Origin: an uncultured Buttiauxella sp.
GTDB lineage: Bacteria; Pseudomonadota; Gammaproteobacteria; Enterobacterales; Enterobacteriaceae
NCBI GenBank assembly: GCA_946480445.1
Contig: CAMLJN010000007.1
Coordinates: 120,518 to 184,517, forward strand
Direction: 5' to 3'
Length of the DNA stretch: 64,000 nucleotides
In this document: piece by piece, positions 36,199-46,643 of the stretch
How positions within the stretch are numbered: the first letter of the stretch is position 1
How the letters are laid out: each line of letters begins with the position of its first letter
Program-made: the position numbers and the translations under genes
Notes under the pieces: generated by a model
Told to the model about the DNA's origin: nothing
What the model saw: only the letters and a program-made list of their open reading frames with translations
Databases searched by the model: none

Positions 36199-37412
36199 GG
36201 TTATCACTCCATTCGAGGTGAACGTGGGTGTAGTCTTTAATTGTGCTCAGGCAAGCAAATATATTTCTCAGAACAAAGGGTTAACGCTTCCAGTTGAACT
36301 TTAAATCTATAAGCGAGCAGATCCGGACATCGTCTAAGCGATGACTGACACAGTTGGTTAACGTTGGTTTTATGCTTCGCTTTGAATTTATATAAATGTA
36401 CGGATCATACTTTTTAATTATTCCTGGAGGGAGGTAAGGATGATATAGACAGGAATAAATGAAAGTGCAAATGAAGTCTGGTTTAAATGATGTTTAAGAT
36501 GCAGTGAAATAAGACGGGGAAGGTGTAGGGGGAGAAAAGGGAGGTGGCGTTTTAATAAGCTTTATATTTTCTATGTTGTTGAATTTTATGTTATTTATTT
36601 CTTCTGTGGCAGGTGGGGAATATTACGCTATACTTCGAAAGTCTTTCCCTATTACACCTTAGGTAATTAGGGTTATTAAGGTGATAATTGTCTGATAATT
36701 CTCGCCAAAGCTTGTTGAATATTCCCCGTGGAAAATTGTAAAGGCAGTGCGCGGTGCAAATGATATAGCCGTGTTTACTGCATGATGTATAATATATCAT
36801 GGTTTAAAAATAACAGCGTAGCCTGGAATTAGAAAAAAGAAAGGCGCTCTCATTTTTAACAGTCAGCTTGATGGCGAACGATTAAACGAAGCGTAAGTCG
36901 CGCGCATTTCTGACAAGAATCCGTGTGTTTTTGTGCAAAAAAATCACTTTTGCGCAATCCTGCTCCTTCCTGCTTTTTCGTCGTAATGCAGAATTAAAAG
37001 TGCTTTAATCGCGTAACCCCACGCTCGCGCACGTTTTTTTAAATAGACGGGGTGGGTATTTGTCAAATGTGCTGCTGATTTTTGACCATACCCGCTGGCA
37101 TTTTGCCTACTCTTTCCAGAGTGATCCCGTCGCATTATTCGCGCCATTTTTGGCTATCGGGCTTAGCTCTTCCGCTAAAATCCGCTTAGTCCCGTTAAAT
37201 TCCGAAATTGTTGCTATTTTAATCCTCGCCTGTGGGCGCTGCTTGCTGTACGGCTCCAGAGAGATGCTGGTCGCTCTGCTCCCGTTTTCTGGTGTACCCG
37301 CTGAGGCCATCAGGTGGTTATTCCTAAAAAATGACCAATTCTTTGATTTTCAATCTGTCCGGTAACAGAATTCGCGCACATACGACCTTCAGATATAACA
37401 GGGAAAGTGCAA
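36199..37412. other. Long AT-rich region upstream of bapA, no supported gene
   Basis: About 1.2 kb of AT-rich sequence contains only short frames without good ribosome sites or recognisable products. The part nearest 36200 must hold the bapA promoter; AT-richness and length suit silencing by H-NS-type proteins and complex regulation, but no site can be named. Confidence 0.5.
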
Positions 37413-37697
37413 ATGGTCACAGCGTTACTTGATATGACAGGCTCAGGCAGAAGAAACAAAGCCTGGGCAGAAAACATGGTTAACCTTGAGGCCAGAAAGC
37501 TGGTGAGCACAGCAAATACGCTGTCCGCCTTCCACCTTAAAGATAGTCTGAGCCGAATAAATTTCGTCCGCTACTTGCCTGCCGACTATTACAGGAAAGT
37601 AAACACTATGAGCAAACCAAAGCTAACGATGAAGATAGCCGGTTATGGCGTTAAGGCCAAAGTGATATTTGATCTTCTCAGTACGGAGAATAACTAA
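37413..37697 (+). CDS. Unrecognised 94-residue protein
   Basis: The frame from ATG 37413 is preceded by CAGGGA at suitable distance (a GTG at 37407 is in frame). The product is basic, with MVTALLDMTGSGRRNKAW at the N-terminus and KPKLTMKIAGYGVKAKVIF near the C-terminus. No family recognised. It converges on the membrane-protein gene with only two bases between the stops, a packing that argues for both being real. Confidence 0.45.
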   Translation: MVTALLDMTGSGRRNKAWAENMVNLEARKLVSTANTLSAFHLKDSLSRINFVRYLPADYYRKVNTMSKPKLTMKIAGYGVKAKVIFDLLSTENN

Positions 37698-37699
37698 AT

Positions 37700-38044
37700 T
37701 TAATGTCCTCTACAAAACCGCCAGCATTTAAATGAAATAACTGGCGGTTGAAGAAACGTAATTAATACAGATACGACAAGTATTGATACGCCAGGAAATA
37801 TCAGTTCATTCATCGGCGCGGTAAAAGCAGCATGAACAAATAATAGAAAGATAGAAACAATCGTGAAGAATATCCTTTTGAATCTTTTAGCTAAATCCCT
37901 GACGACTTCCTCAAACGTTCCCCCGGAATTATCATTGCTGTTTTGAAGCTTCTGCAATTCCTTTGCAGTAAACCCTGAAGCCAGAAGGCGTTCTTTGCTA
38001 AAATCTATTGTCACTGCGTCAATATCCTTATCTGTATAGTTCAA
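37700..38044 (-). CDS. Unrecognised small membrane protein
   Basis: The 114-residue product has a polar N-terminal half (about 1-60, with KERLLASGFTAKELQKL and FEEVVRDLAKRFKR) and two hydrophobic segments (about 59-75, FFTIVSIFLLFVHAAF, and 82-97, FPGVSILVVSVLITFL), then a short basic tail with two Cys. It looks like a two-helix inner membrane protein. No family recognised and no operon partner. Confidence 0.5.
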   Translation of the reverse strand: MNYTDKDIDAVTIDFSKERLLASGFTAKELQKLQNSNDNSGGTFEEVVRDLAKRFKRIFFTIVSIFLLFVHAAFTAPMNELIFPGVSILVVSVLITFLQPPVISFKCWRFCRGH

Positions 38045-38832
38045 CCTGTCCTACTTCCTACAGCACGTTTATTTTCTGCCAGATGCGAAGCTGATAGCTA
38101 CGGTAAAGTATCGCTATCCAGAGTGGCAATGTCACGCGGTATAGTACTCTGCCATGAAAATTAACAGCAATTGCATAGAGTTATAATGAATTGTTGATTC
38201 ATATTTGCCATGAATGTTTAGGCGAGGTTATTATTAATTTCGTGGGTACAAAAATTTGACGATACAGGCAGTCCAGTAAAATCGAAGCCACAGAGATTAA
38301 CCTGCCTCCTCCAGCAGGCGAAAAGTATCCGGGAGACCTGGCTGGAAGGAAAAATAAGCTTTATGCCCATGGATAAATCCTGTAACGCATTTCGCCTGCG
38401 ATTTTTCGCTACAGGCATTTGAAACCACGAAAGTAATCTGGTTTTATACGCGCCTCGGGTTATCAGGTTCGAGTAAGGATGCCTGGTGTGCGACTCTGTC
38501 AGCTTCTGCCGCTGGCGGGCTTTTTCAGCATTCCGGCTTCATACAGCACGCGGACGACCTGATTCACCTCGAATCCGTTCGCCAGTTCATGCCATGTATC
38601 AGGGGCTCCTTTTGTAAAATCGCACCCGCAGTGGCCCCCAAAGCGGAGGCGATGCCGGGAAACGTCAGGAGATAATGATAGACAACGGAAACCGGGTAAG
38701 CCAGAAAGTACAGGGTCTAAGGTATTGCCAAAAAAAAACAACAGGATACACAAGGAGAATCAGGAATACTTATCCAGATCCTCCCTGTGGGGAAGGACCC
38801 GTCTGGCTGGCGGGTAAAACGAAGCGGGGGAA
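38045..38832. other. Sparse region with possible gene remnants between membrane gene and smpB
   Basis: No intact gene is supported. On the minus strand, 38499-38630 encodes a piece ending HELANGFEVNQVVRVLYEAGMLKK that reminds me of the tail of phage or island primases (DUF927 type), with nothing matching upstream of it. A 66-codon frame at 38218-38418 has no recognisable product. The stretch reads as decayed mobile DNA. Confidence 0.35.
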
Positions 38833-39315
38833 TTAACGGCCCGCGTGCTTCATGATACGGGCTTTATCTAACGCCCATTCGCGATCTTTCACATCCGTAC
38901 GCTTATCGTGCTGTTTTTTACCTTTTGCCACGCCAATTTTCACCTTGCACCAGGCATTCTTCCAGTACATAGAGAGCGCGACGACGGTGTAGCCATCACG
39001 ATTGATGCGGCCGTACAGGTTATCCAGCTCGCGCTGGTTTAACAGCAGTTTGCGGGTGCGGGTCGGATCGCAGACCACATGGCTTGAGGCCACGTTGAGC
39101 GGCGTGAAGTTAGCGCCGAACAGGAAGGCTTCGCCATCTTTTAAAATGACGTAGCTGTCGCTGATATTTGCCTTCCCGGCGCGCAGTGTTTTTACTTCCC
39201 AGCCTTGCAGTACGAGGCCCGCTTCAAACTCATCTTCGATAAAGTATTCGTGGCGGGCGCGCTTATTCTGCGCGATGGTGGCTGAGCCAGGTTTGTGTGC
39301 TTTTTTCTTTGTCAT
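38833..39315 (-). CDS. smpB: SsrA-binding protein SmpB
   Basis: The 160-residue product equals E. coli SmpB in length and nearly in sequence: [32 protein letters not shown], the core barrel, and the basic C-terminal tail [26 protein letters not shown] that enters the mRNA channel. It partners tmRNA. ATG 39315 (MTKKKAHK) is the conserved start; ATG 39336 is upstream in frame. smpB and ssrA are adjacent in E. coli but here are 20 kb apart, with the bap operon between them, as in Salmonella. Confidence 0.97.
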   Translation of the reverse strand: MTKKKAHKPGSATIAQNKRARHEYFIEDEFEAGLVLQGWEVKTLRAGKANISDSYVILKDGEAFLFGANFTPLNVASSHVVCDPTRTRKLLLNQRELDNLYGRINRDGYTVVALSMYWKNAWCKVKIGVAKGKKQHDKRTDVKDREWALDKARIMKHAGR

Positions 39316-39469
39316 AGTGCTGCTCAGTATACGCAATCAAGAGTTCAAAGACACCCCGCTTCACCGCGGGCGGAAAGGGCATATCTTAACACGCCTGCGC
39401 GCGAAGAGTTTTTCTTTGCTCAGGGATAAATGTTATTATTTGTGGGTTGTATGACTCACAGGAATAGCT

Positions 39470-39907
39470 ATGCCCCAGATTAGTCGTACTGCCCTGGTGC
39501 CTTACAGCGCGGAGCAGATGTATCAGTTAGTGAACGATGTGAAATCCTACCCGGACTTTTTACCTGGTTGCACCGGCAGCCGGGTGCTTGATGCTTCCGC
39601 CGGTCAAATGACGGCTGCGGTGGATGTTTCGAAAGCAGGGATCAGCAAAACCTTCACCACACGCAATACATTGACCAGCAACCAGAGCATTCTGATGCAC
39701 CTAGTCGACGGGCCGTTCAAATCCCTGATGGGAGGCTGGAAGTTTACGCCCTTGACCGCCGATGCCTGCCGCATTGAATTCCATCTCGATTTTGAATTCA
39801 CCAATAAACTCATCGAGCTGGCGTTTGGCCGCATCTTTAAAGAGCTGGCGGGCAGCATGGTGCAGGCTTTTACCGTGCGGGCCAAAGAGGTTTACAGTGT
39901 CGCCTGA
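39470..39907 (+). CDS. ratA: Ribosome-associating START/Coq10-like protein RatA
   Basis: The 145-residue product is of the Coq10/START-like fold: [31 protein letters not shown] at the start, [15 protein letters not shown], and the amphipathic C-terminal helix [17 protein letters not shown]. In E. coli RatA binds 50S subunits and blocks 70S formation under some conditions. Divergent from smpB and overlaps the next gene by 11 bases. Confidence 0.92.
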   Translation: MPQISRTALVPYSAEQMYQLVNDVKSYPDFLPGCTGSRVLDASAGQMTAAVDVSKAGISKTFTTRNTLTSNQSILMHLVDGPFKSLMGGWKFTPLTADACRIEFHLDFEFTNKLIELAFGRIFKELAGSMVQAFTVRAKEVYSVA

Positions 39908-40190
39908 TATAAAGGTCGAAGTGGTTTATGCCCTGCCTGAAAAGCAGTATCTGCGTCAAGTCAGCCTGGCGCAGGGCAGCACGGTTAAACAGGCGATTGA
40001 AGCCTCAGGTTTGCCTGAACTGCGTGATGATATCGATCTGGATAAGAATAAGGTTGGCATCTTCAGCCGCCCGGTAAAGCTTACCGATGAGGTGCATGAC
40101 GGCGACAGAGTGGAAATCTACCGCCCGCTGATTGCAGACCCGAAAGAATTGCGGCGTCAACGAGCTGAACGCTCGGCGAAGAAAGAATAA
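39897..40190 (+). CDS. rnfH: RnfH/RatB ubiquitin-like protein
   Basis: The 97-residue product matches E. coli RnfH (RatB): [66 protein letters not shown]. It begins with a GTG at 39897 inside the end of ratA, so the two genes are translationally coupled. The beta-grasp fold is inferred from the family; function is not settled. Confidence 0.9.
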   Translation: MSPDIKVEVVYALPEKQYLRQVSLAQGSTVKQAIEASGLPELRDDIDLDKNKVGIFSRPVKLTDEVHDGDRVEIYRPLIADPKELRRQRAERSAKKE

Positions 40191-40215
40191 AAAAGGCGCT
40201 CCGGGCGCCTTTTTT
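40190..40215 (+). terminator. Terminator of ratA-rnfH
   Basis: GGCGC and GCGCC pair around a TCCGG loop, flanked by A-run and T-run, immediately at the rnfH stop codon. Confidence 0.8.
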
Positions 40216-40353
40216 ATTGCTGACAAAGAAGGAAAAAGTGCGGTTTTTCCTTCTTTGCGGTTAGCTGCCGAAAATCAATAAACTGATTTTCCTTATTATT
40301 TAGTTGGCGATCTCTGCTTGTCCTGCGTGAGGGCAGGGCTTGTCATCAGTCTG

Positions 40354-40375
40354 AAAGGCGCTTTAAGCGCCTTTT
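40354..40375. terminator. Terminator serving bamE side
   Basis: AAAGGCGCTT/AGCGCCTTT forms a compact hairpin with A and T runs on both sides; it lies 18 bases past the bamE stop and faces both ways. Confidence 0.65.
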
Positions 40376-40393
40376 TCTGTTTTCGATCCCGCC

Positions 40394-40738
40394 TTACTGG
40401 TCTTTTTCCAGCTTCGGCTTGTTGTCGATGTTAGTTAATACACCGCTGCTGTTGAAGGTTAACGTCAGCGTTTGCTGGGTTACCCCTTCATGCCCCGGCT
40501 GCTGGCGGAAGACGTAGAACCAGGTGTTGGTACCGAACGGGTCGGTCATCATCGGTGTCCCCAGGGCATAAGCAACCTGCTGTTGAGTCATACCGGTACG
40601 GATCTTCGACACATCATTTTGTGTCAGGTAGTTCCCCTGGTTGATATCGGGGCGGTAAACCACTCGCTCCAGAGTGGAACAGCCTGCGGTCAACATCAGA
40701 AGAACCGCTGCGGCAGCAGTCAGCATTTTACAGCGCAT
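40394..40738 (-). CDS. bamE: Outer membrane assembly lipoprotein BamE
   Basis: The 114-residue product has a lipoprotein signal with lipobox LTAGC (Cys20) and the BamE/SmpA domain: [52 protein letters not shown]. It is part of the BAM complex at the inner face of the outer membrane. Convergent with rnfH and in the same direction as the upstream recN, as in E. coli. Confidence 0.96.
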   Translation of the reverse strand: MRCKMLTAAAAVLLMLTAGCSTLERVVYRPDINQGNYLTQNDVSKIRTGMTQQQVAYALGTPMMTDPFGTNTWFYVFRQQPGHEGVTQQTLTLTFNSSGVLTNIDNKPKLEKDQ

Positions 40739-40975
40739 AATGATTTGATTCCTTTTCGGGCCCGAGCAGCACGTGGCTCATTCGTAATATGCCGATGATA
40801 ATAAACCTTTTCGCAGTTTAAAACCTTAAGGCGTTTAACTCAGACCCTGAGAGACCAAAAAAGTTGGCTCAAAACCTGCCCAATTGCCCGTTAATGTGCC
40901 ATGCGCTGTTTTTTTAAACAATTATATCCAGCCTGCGCAGGGCTGATGCACGGACCAGGGCGTGATTAATGCTCA

Positions 40976-42637
40976 TCAGGCGGCGAGCAGCTCTTTCGCA
41001 TTGGCGAGCGTATTGCGAGTGACTTCGCTGCCGCCAAGCAGGCGGGCCAGCTCCTGAAGACGAGCGCGCTTATCCAGCGGTTGCATATGCGTTTCTGTCA
41101 TTTCACCGTCGGTATCTTTGCTGACAAAGAAGTGATGGTGTCCGCAGCCTGCGACCTGCGGCAGGTGCGTCACGCACATTACCTGGGTGGATTCACCCAG
41201 CTGGCGTAGCAGTTTACCGACGATCGCTGCGGTTGGGCCGCTGATGCCCACGTCAACCTCATCGAAAATAAGCGCTGGCGTTTCCATTTTACGGGCGGTG
41301 ATCACCTGAATAGCCAGGGCGATACGCGACAGCTCGCCGCCGGAGGCGACTTTAGCCAGCGGCTGCAAAGGCTGCCCCGGGTTGGTGCTCACGCGGAAGT
41401 CGATGCGGTCTGCACCTTCGGCGGTCAGGTGGTTTTCGTTAAACACGACGTCGATCGCCAGCTTGCCGTGCGGCATAGAGAGAGAGTGCATGCTTTCCGT
41501 GATCAGCTGGCACAGTTCGGCGGCAAAATGGCTGCGACGCTTGTGCAGCTCAGCCGCGACGGACAATGCCTGCTGGTGGTGGATCGCAACCGCCGCCATC
41601 AGCTCATCCTGCGAGGAGGCCTGGTCGTCCAGCAGCTGTTGTTCGTCCAGCAGCTTCTGGTGGAATACAGGCAGTTCCTCCGGCGAAATATGATGTTTGC
41701 GCGCCAGCGCTATCTGGCGGGAAATTCGCTGCTCCAGCTCGTAGAGGCGATTTGGGTCGAGGTCAAGACGGTCGCAGTAGTGGCGCAGTTCGTCGCTGGC
41801 CTCGGAGATCTGAATAGCGGCTTCTTCGAGCATATCCAGCACCCCGGACAGCTTAATGTCCAGACCTGCCAGTTCGCTCATCAACTGGCGAGCGGTATAC
41901 AGCTGGCTTTGCAGATTATCGTTTTCGCCATCGGCCAGAATATCCAGTGCCAGCTGGCTGGTGGAAAGCAGCTGCCCGCTATTGGCCAGACGTTTGTACT
42001 CTTCGTCGATTTGTTCGAACTCACCGGCAAGCGGGGCAAATTCGTTCAGTTCTTTTAGCTGATACTGCAACAGTTCTGCACGGGCGGCGCGTTCCTGCGC
42101 CAGCTGCTGATGCTGGGCGAGATCGCGGCAGCTTTGATGCCAGGCACGATAGCGTTCAGCCATTTGTGCGGAAAGCGCGTGCTCACCCGCGTAGCCATCT
42201 AACAGGCTTTTTTGATGTTCAGGTTTCAGAAGAAGCTGGTGCGCATGCTGGCCATGAATTTGGATCAGCAGCTGGCCAAGATCGCGCAGTTGCGACAGCG
42301 GAACGGCGGTGCCATTGATAAAGCCACGCGAGCGGCCATCGCTGCTGATTACGCGGCGTAGCAGGCATTCACGGCCCTCTTCAAGCTGATTTTCTTCCAG
42401 CCAGCGTTGGGCGGCCGGGGTATCTTTTAACGAGAAGCGAGCGCATAAATCAGCGCGGCTGGCTCCCTGGCGGACCATGTCTGCTTCTGCGCGCCCGCCC
42501 AGGCACAACCCTAAGGCATCAATCGCAATAGATTTACCGGCACCGGTTTCACCGGTAATAGCCGTCATACCCTGGTGAAAATCAATTTCCAGTTCACGAA
42601 CGATTGCAAAATTGCTGATGGTGAGTTGAGCCAGCAT
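40976..42637 (-). CDS. recN: DNA repair SMC-like ATPase RecN
   Basis: The 553-residue product equals E. coli RecN in length. Walker A GETGAGKS lies near residue 30, the coiled-coil arms occupy the middle, and the ABC signature and Walker B ([29 protein letters not shown]) lie near the C-terminus, followed by the degradation signal-like ...[10 protein letters not shown] end. It acts in double-strand break repair. ATG 42637 (MLAQLTIS) is the conserved start. Controlled by the LexA boxes directly upstream. Confidence 0.97.
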   Translation of the reverse strand: MLAQLTISNFAIVRELEIDFHQGMTAITGETGAGKSIAIDALGLCLGGRAEADMVRQGASRADLCARFSLKDTPAAQRWLEENQLEEGRECLLRRVISSDGRSRGFINGTAVPLSQLRDLGQLLIQIHGQHAHQLLLKPEHQKSLLDGYAGEHALSAQMAERYRAWHQSCRDLAQHQQLAQERAARAELLQYQLKELNEFAPLAGEFEQIDEEYKRLANSGQLLSTSQLALDILADGENDNLQSQLYTARQLMSELAGLDIKLSGVLDMLEEAAIQISEASDELRHYCDRLDLDPNRLYELEQRISRQIALARKHHISPEELPVFHQKLLDEQQLLDDQASSQDELMAAVAIHHQQALSVAAELHKRRSHFAAELCQLITESMHSLSMPHGKLAIDVVFNENHLTAEGADRIDFRVSTNPGQPLQPLAKVASGGELSRIALAIQVITARKMETPALIFDEVDVGISGPTAAIVGKLLRQLGESTQVMCVTHLPQVAGCGHHHFFVSKDTDGEMTETHMQPLDKRARLQELARLLGGSEVTRNTLANAKELLAA

Positions 42638-42665
42638 AGCCACCTTCCTGTATATAACAACATAG

Positions 42666-42703
42666 CTGTAGTTACGTACAGTATACCCTGGTTATCTATA
42701 CAG
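42666..42703. promoter_or_regulatory. Two LexA (SOS) boxes in the recN promoter
   Basis: CTG-N10-CAG boxes at 42666-42681 (CTGTAGTTACGTACAG) and 42688-42703 (CTGGTTATCTATACAG) lie 30-65 bases upstream of recN, as in E. coli where recN is strongly SOS-induced. Confidence 0.85.
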
Positions 42704-42723
42704 TAAAGTGGCTGGCGACCTTT

Positions 42724-43617
42724 TTAGAATAATTTTTTTGACCAGCCAAGCTTTGAGCTCAACGTATTGAAATAGCTGTAGTCTTTAGGATGGATTAGGT
42801 TGAGATGATAGTCGCAGCGACGGATCAGCACATCTTCCCCCTCCTGGATAGGCAGTGCTATCTGGCTGTCACAGCTGATTTCCAGGTCGCCGCGCATATG
42901 AGAGAAGCGCAGGCGAATTGTACTGCTGCTGTTGATCACCAGAGGGCGAGCCGACAGCGTATGCGGGAACATCGGCACCAGCGTAATAGCATCGAGGGAA
43001 GGGGTAAGAATCGGCCCGCCTGCGGAAAGCGAATAGGCCGTTGAGCCGGTGGGCGTTGAGATAATCAGGCCGTCGGAGCGCTGAGAGAAGGCAAAGACTT
43101 CGTCTATGTAAACTTCAAACTCAATCATATGTGCGACTTTACCCGGGTGCAGAACAACCTCATTGATCGCAGTACTCAGGCGTGCCGCCGAGTCGTGCTG
43201 GCAGACCTGCGCCTCGAGCAGAAAGCGTTTTTCGGCGATGTAATGTCCTTCCAGCACATCCGCAAGCTGCTGCTGCGCATTATCCGGGTCGAGGTCGGTC
43301 AGAAAGCCGAGATTACCTCGGTTGATGCCGATAACTTTAATATCGTAACGCGCCAGCACCCGTGCGGCACCCAGCATATTACCGTCGCCACCAACGACCA
43401 CGGCCAGGTCAGCAAGCTGGCCGATTTCTGCCAGTGTGCCGGTCTTCACATTTTTAAGATTCAGCTCCTGAGCAATCTGTTGCTCCACGATGACGTCATA
43501 ACCTTTGCCGCACAGCCAGCGATAGAGCATTTCATGCGTGGTCAGTGCCGTAGGATGGCGTGGATGCCCGACAATGCCAATGCAGCGGAAATGAGGGTTT
43601 GTTATCGTGGTAGTCAT
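42724..43617 (-). CDS. nadK: NAD kinase
   Basis: The 297-residue product carries the kinase motif [24 protein letters not shown], and [13 protein letters not shown] with the C-terminal [24 protein letters not shown] end close to E. coli NadK (292). It makes NADP from NAD with ATP. ATG 43617 is preceded by AGGACC; the frame extends upstream over the grpE heat-shock promoter and is not used there. Divergent from grpE. Confidence 0.96.
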   Translation of the reverse strand: MTTTITNPHFRCIGIVGHPRHPTALTTHEMLYRWLCGKGYDVIVEQQIAQELNLKNVKTGTLAEIGQLADLAVVVGGDGNMLGAARVLARYDIKVIGINRGNLGFLTDLDPDNAQQQLADVLEGHYIAEKRFLLEAQVCQHDSAARLSTAINEVVLHPGKVAHMIEFEVYIDEVFAFSQRSDGLIISTPTGSTAYSLSAGGPILTPSLDAITLVPMFPHTLSARPLVINSSSTIRLRFSHMRGDLEISCDSQIALPIQEGEDVLIRRCDYHLNLIHPKDYSYFNTLSSKLGWSKKLF

Positions 43618-43664
43618 CGTGGTGGTCCTTATACGCAGACGTTTATGACAATATGTCACGTTCC

Positions 43665-43693
43665 CTTGAATCCCGGAAACTGATCCCCATAAT
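43665..43693 (+). promoter_or_regulatory. Sigma-32 promoter of grpE
   Basis: CTTGAA (43665-43670), a 14-base spacer and CCCCATAAT (43685-43693) match the heat-shock promoter consensus, 43 bases before the grpE start. Confidence 0.88.
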
Positions 43694-43735
43694 AAGCGAA
43701 CCAGCGAGATGAATGCTAAAAACGCGGAGAATTTC

Positions 43736-44317
43736 ATGAGTAGTAAAGAACAGAAAACACCAGACGAGCAAGTCTCGGACGAAATTGCAATGGATCAGCA
43801 CGACGAAGTCGAGGCCGCAGAAGGCGCCGAGGTGGTGGATCCGCGCGATGAACGTATCGCAGATTTAACGGCACAGCTGGAAGAAGTCCAGCAGCGCGAG
43901 CGCGACAGCCTGCTGCGCACCAAGGCCGAAATGGAAAACTTGCGTCGCCGTACCGAGTTGGACATCGAGAAAGCGCATAAATTTGCGCTGGATAAGTTCG
44001 TTAACGAACTGCTGCCGGTGATTGATAGCCTGGATCGCGCGCTCGAAGTGGCTGATAAGTCCAATGCGGATCTGGCGGCGATGATTGAAGGGATTGAGCT
44101 GACTCAGAAATCCATGCTGGACGTGGTTCGCAAATTTGGCGTGGAAGTTGTTGGCGACACCAATGTGCCGTTTAACCCGGATGTACACCAGGCGATTGCG
44201 ATGGTGGAGTCTGATGACGTTGCGCCAAATCATGTGCTGATGGTGATGCAGAAGGGCTATACCCTGAACGGCCGTACCATTCGTGCCGCTATGGTTTCCG
44301 TAGCAAAAGCGAAATAA
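43736..44317 (+). CDS. grpE: Nucleotide exchange factor GrpE
   Basis: The 193-residue product has an acidic N-terminus ([12 protein letters not shown]), a long helix with the heat-sensing coiled coil ([49 protein letters not shown]) and the C-terminal beta domain ([43 protein letters not shown]). It exchanges ADP on DnaK. ATG 43736 is the conserved start; the upstream ATG 43709 overlaps nothing conserved. Driven by the sigma-32 promoter upstream. Confidence 0.97.
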   Translation: MSSKEQKTPDEQVSDEIAMDQHDEVEAAEGAEVVDPRDERIADLTAQLEEVQQRERDSLLRTKAEMENLRRRTELDIEKAHKFALDKFVNELLPVIDSLDRALEVADKSNADLAAMIEGIELTQKSMLDVVRKFGVEVVGDTNVPFNPDVHQAIAMVESDDVAPNHVLMVMQKGYTLNGRTIRAAMVSVAKAK

Positions 44318-44337
44318 TTAGCGCCCTCAGAAGTACA

Positions 44338-44367
44338 AAGCCAGCCCGAGCGGCTGGCTTTTTTTCT
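44338..44367. terminator. Terminator between grpE and yfjD
   Basis: AAAGCCAGCC and GGCTGGCTTT pair around CGAGC and are followed by seven T on the plus strand; runs of A and T on both sides allow use by both convergent genes. Confidence 0.8.
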
Positions 44368-44370
44368 CTG

Positions 44371-45657
44371 TTATTCTTCTACGCTCTCACGTAGCGGCTT
44401 AATGGGCGTGACGCGGACTTGTTTAATCATATTGTCCTGTACGTCCAGGATGTCGATATCGTAATGCGTGATACGCACTCGCGTGTCGTTCGCCGGAATC
44501 TCCTGTAGTTCTTCGAGCAGCATACCGTTAACGGTACGGGCCTCATCTTCCGGCAGCGTCCAGTTAAAGGCTTTGTTGATTTCGCGAACGTTAGCACTGC
44601 CTTCAATGATGACCGAGCCGTCGTTTTGCGGCGTGACTTCTTCGGCAAGGGTGGGGGACATCGAGGTCGTGAAATCGCCAACTATCTCTTCGAGGATATC
44701 CTCAACCGTCACCAGCCCCTGAATATCGCCGTATTCGTCCACCACCAGGCCGACCTTCTTCTTATTGCGCTGGAATTTTACCAGCTGCACGCTAAGCGGC
44801 GTGCCTTCCGGCACAAAGTAGATTTCGTCGGCGGCGCGCAGCAAGGTTTCTTTGGTGAATTCCTGCTTTTCCGTCATCAGTCGGTAGGCTTCCCGCACGC
44901 GCAGCATACTCATGGCATCGTCGAGGGTGTCGCGATAAAGCACAATGCGCCCGTGCGGCGAGTGGGTCAGCTGGCGAACGATGGCTTTCCAGTCGTCGTT
45001 GATGTTGATGCCGACGATTTCGTTGCGCGGAACCATGATGTCGTCAACGCTTATCTTCTCCAGATCCAGCACGGACAGCAGCATGTCCTGGTTGCGCCGG
45101 GAAATGTTAGAACGTGATTCATGCACGATGGTGCGCAGCTCATCTTTGCTCAGTGCGGCGCTGATAACGTTGTCGGTCTTTATCCCCACCATACGCATCA
45201 GCATCCGCGTGATGATATTCAGCAGCCAGACCAGCGGCATCATCAGGATTTGCAGCGGGCCAAGCAGGAGGCTGCTCGGAAAGGCCACCTTTTCCGGGTA
45301 CAGCGCGGCAATGGTTTTCGGCAATACTTCAGCGAAAACGAGCACGACAAAGGTAAGGATACCGGTAGCGATCGCCACGCCGGCGTCGCCGTACAGGCGC
45401 ATGCCGACGATAGTGCCGATGGCGGAAGCAAGAATATTGACCAGGTTATTGCCAATCAGCACAAGGCTTATCAGGCGGTCAGGCTTGCGAAGTAACTTTT
45501 CTACGCGTTTTGCGGCGCGGTTGCCTTGTTTAGCAAGGTGGCGCAAGCGGTAGCGGTTCAGCGTCATCATGCCGGTTTCTGAACCGGAGAAATAGGCTGA
45601 TACCACCACCATGATGATCAGGGTCACGATCAGCGTGGTGGTAGAGATGTGTTCCAA
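44371..45657 (-). CDS. yfjD: CNNM/CorB-family membrane protein with CBS pair (YfjD)
   Basis: The 428-residue product has a DUF21/CNNM membrane domain (about 1-190, with helices at TLIVTLIIMVVVSAYFSG and LVLIGNNLVNILASAIGTIVG), two CBS domains (about 200-330) and a CorC_HlyC C-terminal domain (about 345-425). The family acts in magnesium or divalent cation export or homeostasis. Length equals E. coli YfjD and Salmonella CorB. Lies 26 bases downstream of ypjD in the same direction. Confidence 0.93.
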   Translation of the reverse strand: MEHISTTTLIVTLIIMVVVSAYFSGSETGMMTLNRYRLRHLAKQGNRAAKRVEKLLRKPDRLISLVLIGNNLVNILASAIGTIVGMRLYGDAGVAIATGILTFVVLVFAEVLPKTIAALYPEKVAFPSSLLLGPLQILMMPLVWLLNIITRMLMRMVGIKTDNVISAALSKDELRTIVHESRSNISRRNQDMLLSVLDLEKISVDDIMVPRNEIVGININDDWKAIVRQLTHSPHGRIVLYRDTLDDAMSMLRVREAYRLMTEKQEFTKETLLRAADEIYFVPEGTPLSVQLVKFQRNKKKVGLVVDEYGDIQGLVTVEDILEEIVGDFTTSMSPTLAEEVTPQNDGSVIIEGSANVREINKAFNWTLPEDEARTVNGMLLEELQEIPANDTRVRITHYDIDILDVQDNMIKQVRVTPIKPLRESVEE

Positions 45658-45683
45658 AAGGTTTTTCCTTTATCAATACAAAA

Positions 45684-46472
45684 TTAGCCAAGGATCTGTT
45701 GCAGAACCCGGCTGCCAAAGTAGGCCAGGGTCAGGATCGCGGCACCGGCGACGTTAAACCACACTACGCGGCGGCCCCGCCAGCCTTCATGATAGTGTCC
45801 CCACAGCAGAATAACGTAGACAAACCAGGCCAGAATAGACAGCACGGCTTTATCGACGTTTTCCATGCTAAACAGGTTGTGCATGTAAAACAGGCCGGTG
45901 GAGAGCGTCAGCGTCAGGAGCACCACGCCAACCTGGGTGATGTGGAACATTTTACGCTCGATAACCATCAGCGGCGGCATTTCGGCGCTGAAGGCCAGCT
46001 TTTTATTTTTAAGCTGGAAGTCTATCCACGCCAGCTGCAGCGCATAAAGAGCAGCAATAATCAGCGTCGCGTAGGCGAAAAGCGCAAGGCCAATATGAAT
46101 CATCATGCCCGGCGTGGCTTCCAGATGGGTGATGAATTCGTTCGGCATAAAGGTGGCGAGCGCCAGATTGATCAGCGCAAAAGCATAGACAATCGGCAAA
46201 AGTAGCCAGCCCCGGTTACGTGAGGCGACGATCGTCATGACCGTACAGATCATCAGGCTGATCAGCGAACCGACGTTCAGCAGGCTGAGATTTTGTCCGC
46301 CATCGCCGGCAAAAATACGCGATTCCAGCGCCAGCGCGTGGCTGACCAGCGCAATACTGGCCGACAGAATGGCTAAGCGGCGCCAGGCACTGTTCTTCCG
46401 AAGCAGGCCGGGGATGATCAGCCCGAGGCTGATGGAGTAGGCTATAAGCGCAAGAAGTGCGAAAACAGGCAT
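45684..46472 (-). CDS. ypjD: Inner membrane protein YpjD (CcsA/cytochrome c assembly-like)
   Basis: The 262-residue product is hydrophobic with about eight membrane segments and the CcsA-type stretch HIGLALFAYATLIIAALYALQLAWIDFQLKN plus the conserved WGHYHEGWRGRRVVWFNVAG. E. coli YpjD is nearly identical in length. ATG 46472 (MPVFALLAL) is the family start; ATG 46487 is in frame. Divergent from ffh. Function beyond family is unknown. Confidence 0.93.
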   Translation of the reverse strand: MPVFALLALIAYSISLGLIIPGLLRKNSAWRRLAILSASIALVSHALALESRIFAGDGGQNLSLLNVGSLISLMICTVMTIVASRNRGWLLLPIVYAFALINLALATFMPNEFITHLEATPGMMIHIGLALFAYATLIIAALYALQLAWIDFQLKNKKLAFSAEMPPLMVIERKMFHITQVGVVLLTLTLSTGLFYMHNLFSMENVDKAVLSILAWFVYVILLWGHYHEGWRGRRVVWFNVAGAAILTLAYFGSRVLQQILG

Positions 46473-46643
46473 AGAAGTGTCGGTCAATTAGCCAGAGGTG
46501 AAAAAAGGCAGTATAACGTTACCTGCCGCCTGCTCCAACTCTAACCGTTGCATCACATGCCGGGCGGCTTCATGTTATAATCCGCCAAATTCTGTTTTGT
46601 GTCGCGTACTGCGGCCTTAAGTTACCACGTTAGGCAAAATACA

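Noticed and set aside
37060..37365. A 101-codon plus-strand frame upstream of the 94-residue gene
   Set aside because: No ribosome site, no recognisable domain, and overlapping frames on the other strand of similar length.
40216..40353. A third hairpin (GAAGGAAAAA/TTTTTCCTTC) between rnfH and bamE as a small RNA
   Set aside because: It is a lone AT-rich hairpin between two terminators, with no promoter or conserved features that I can see.
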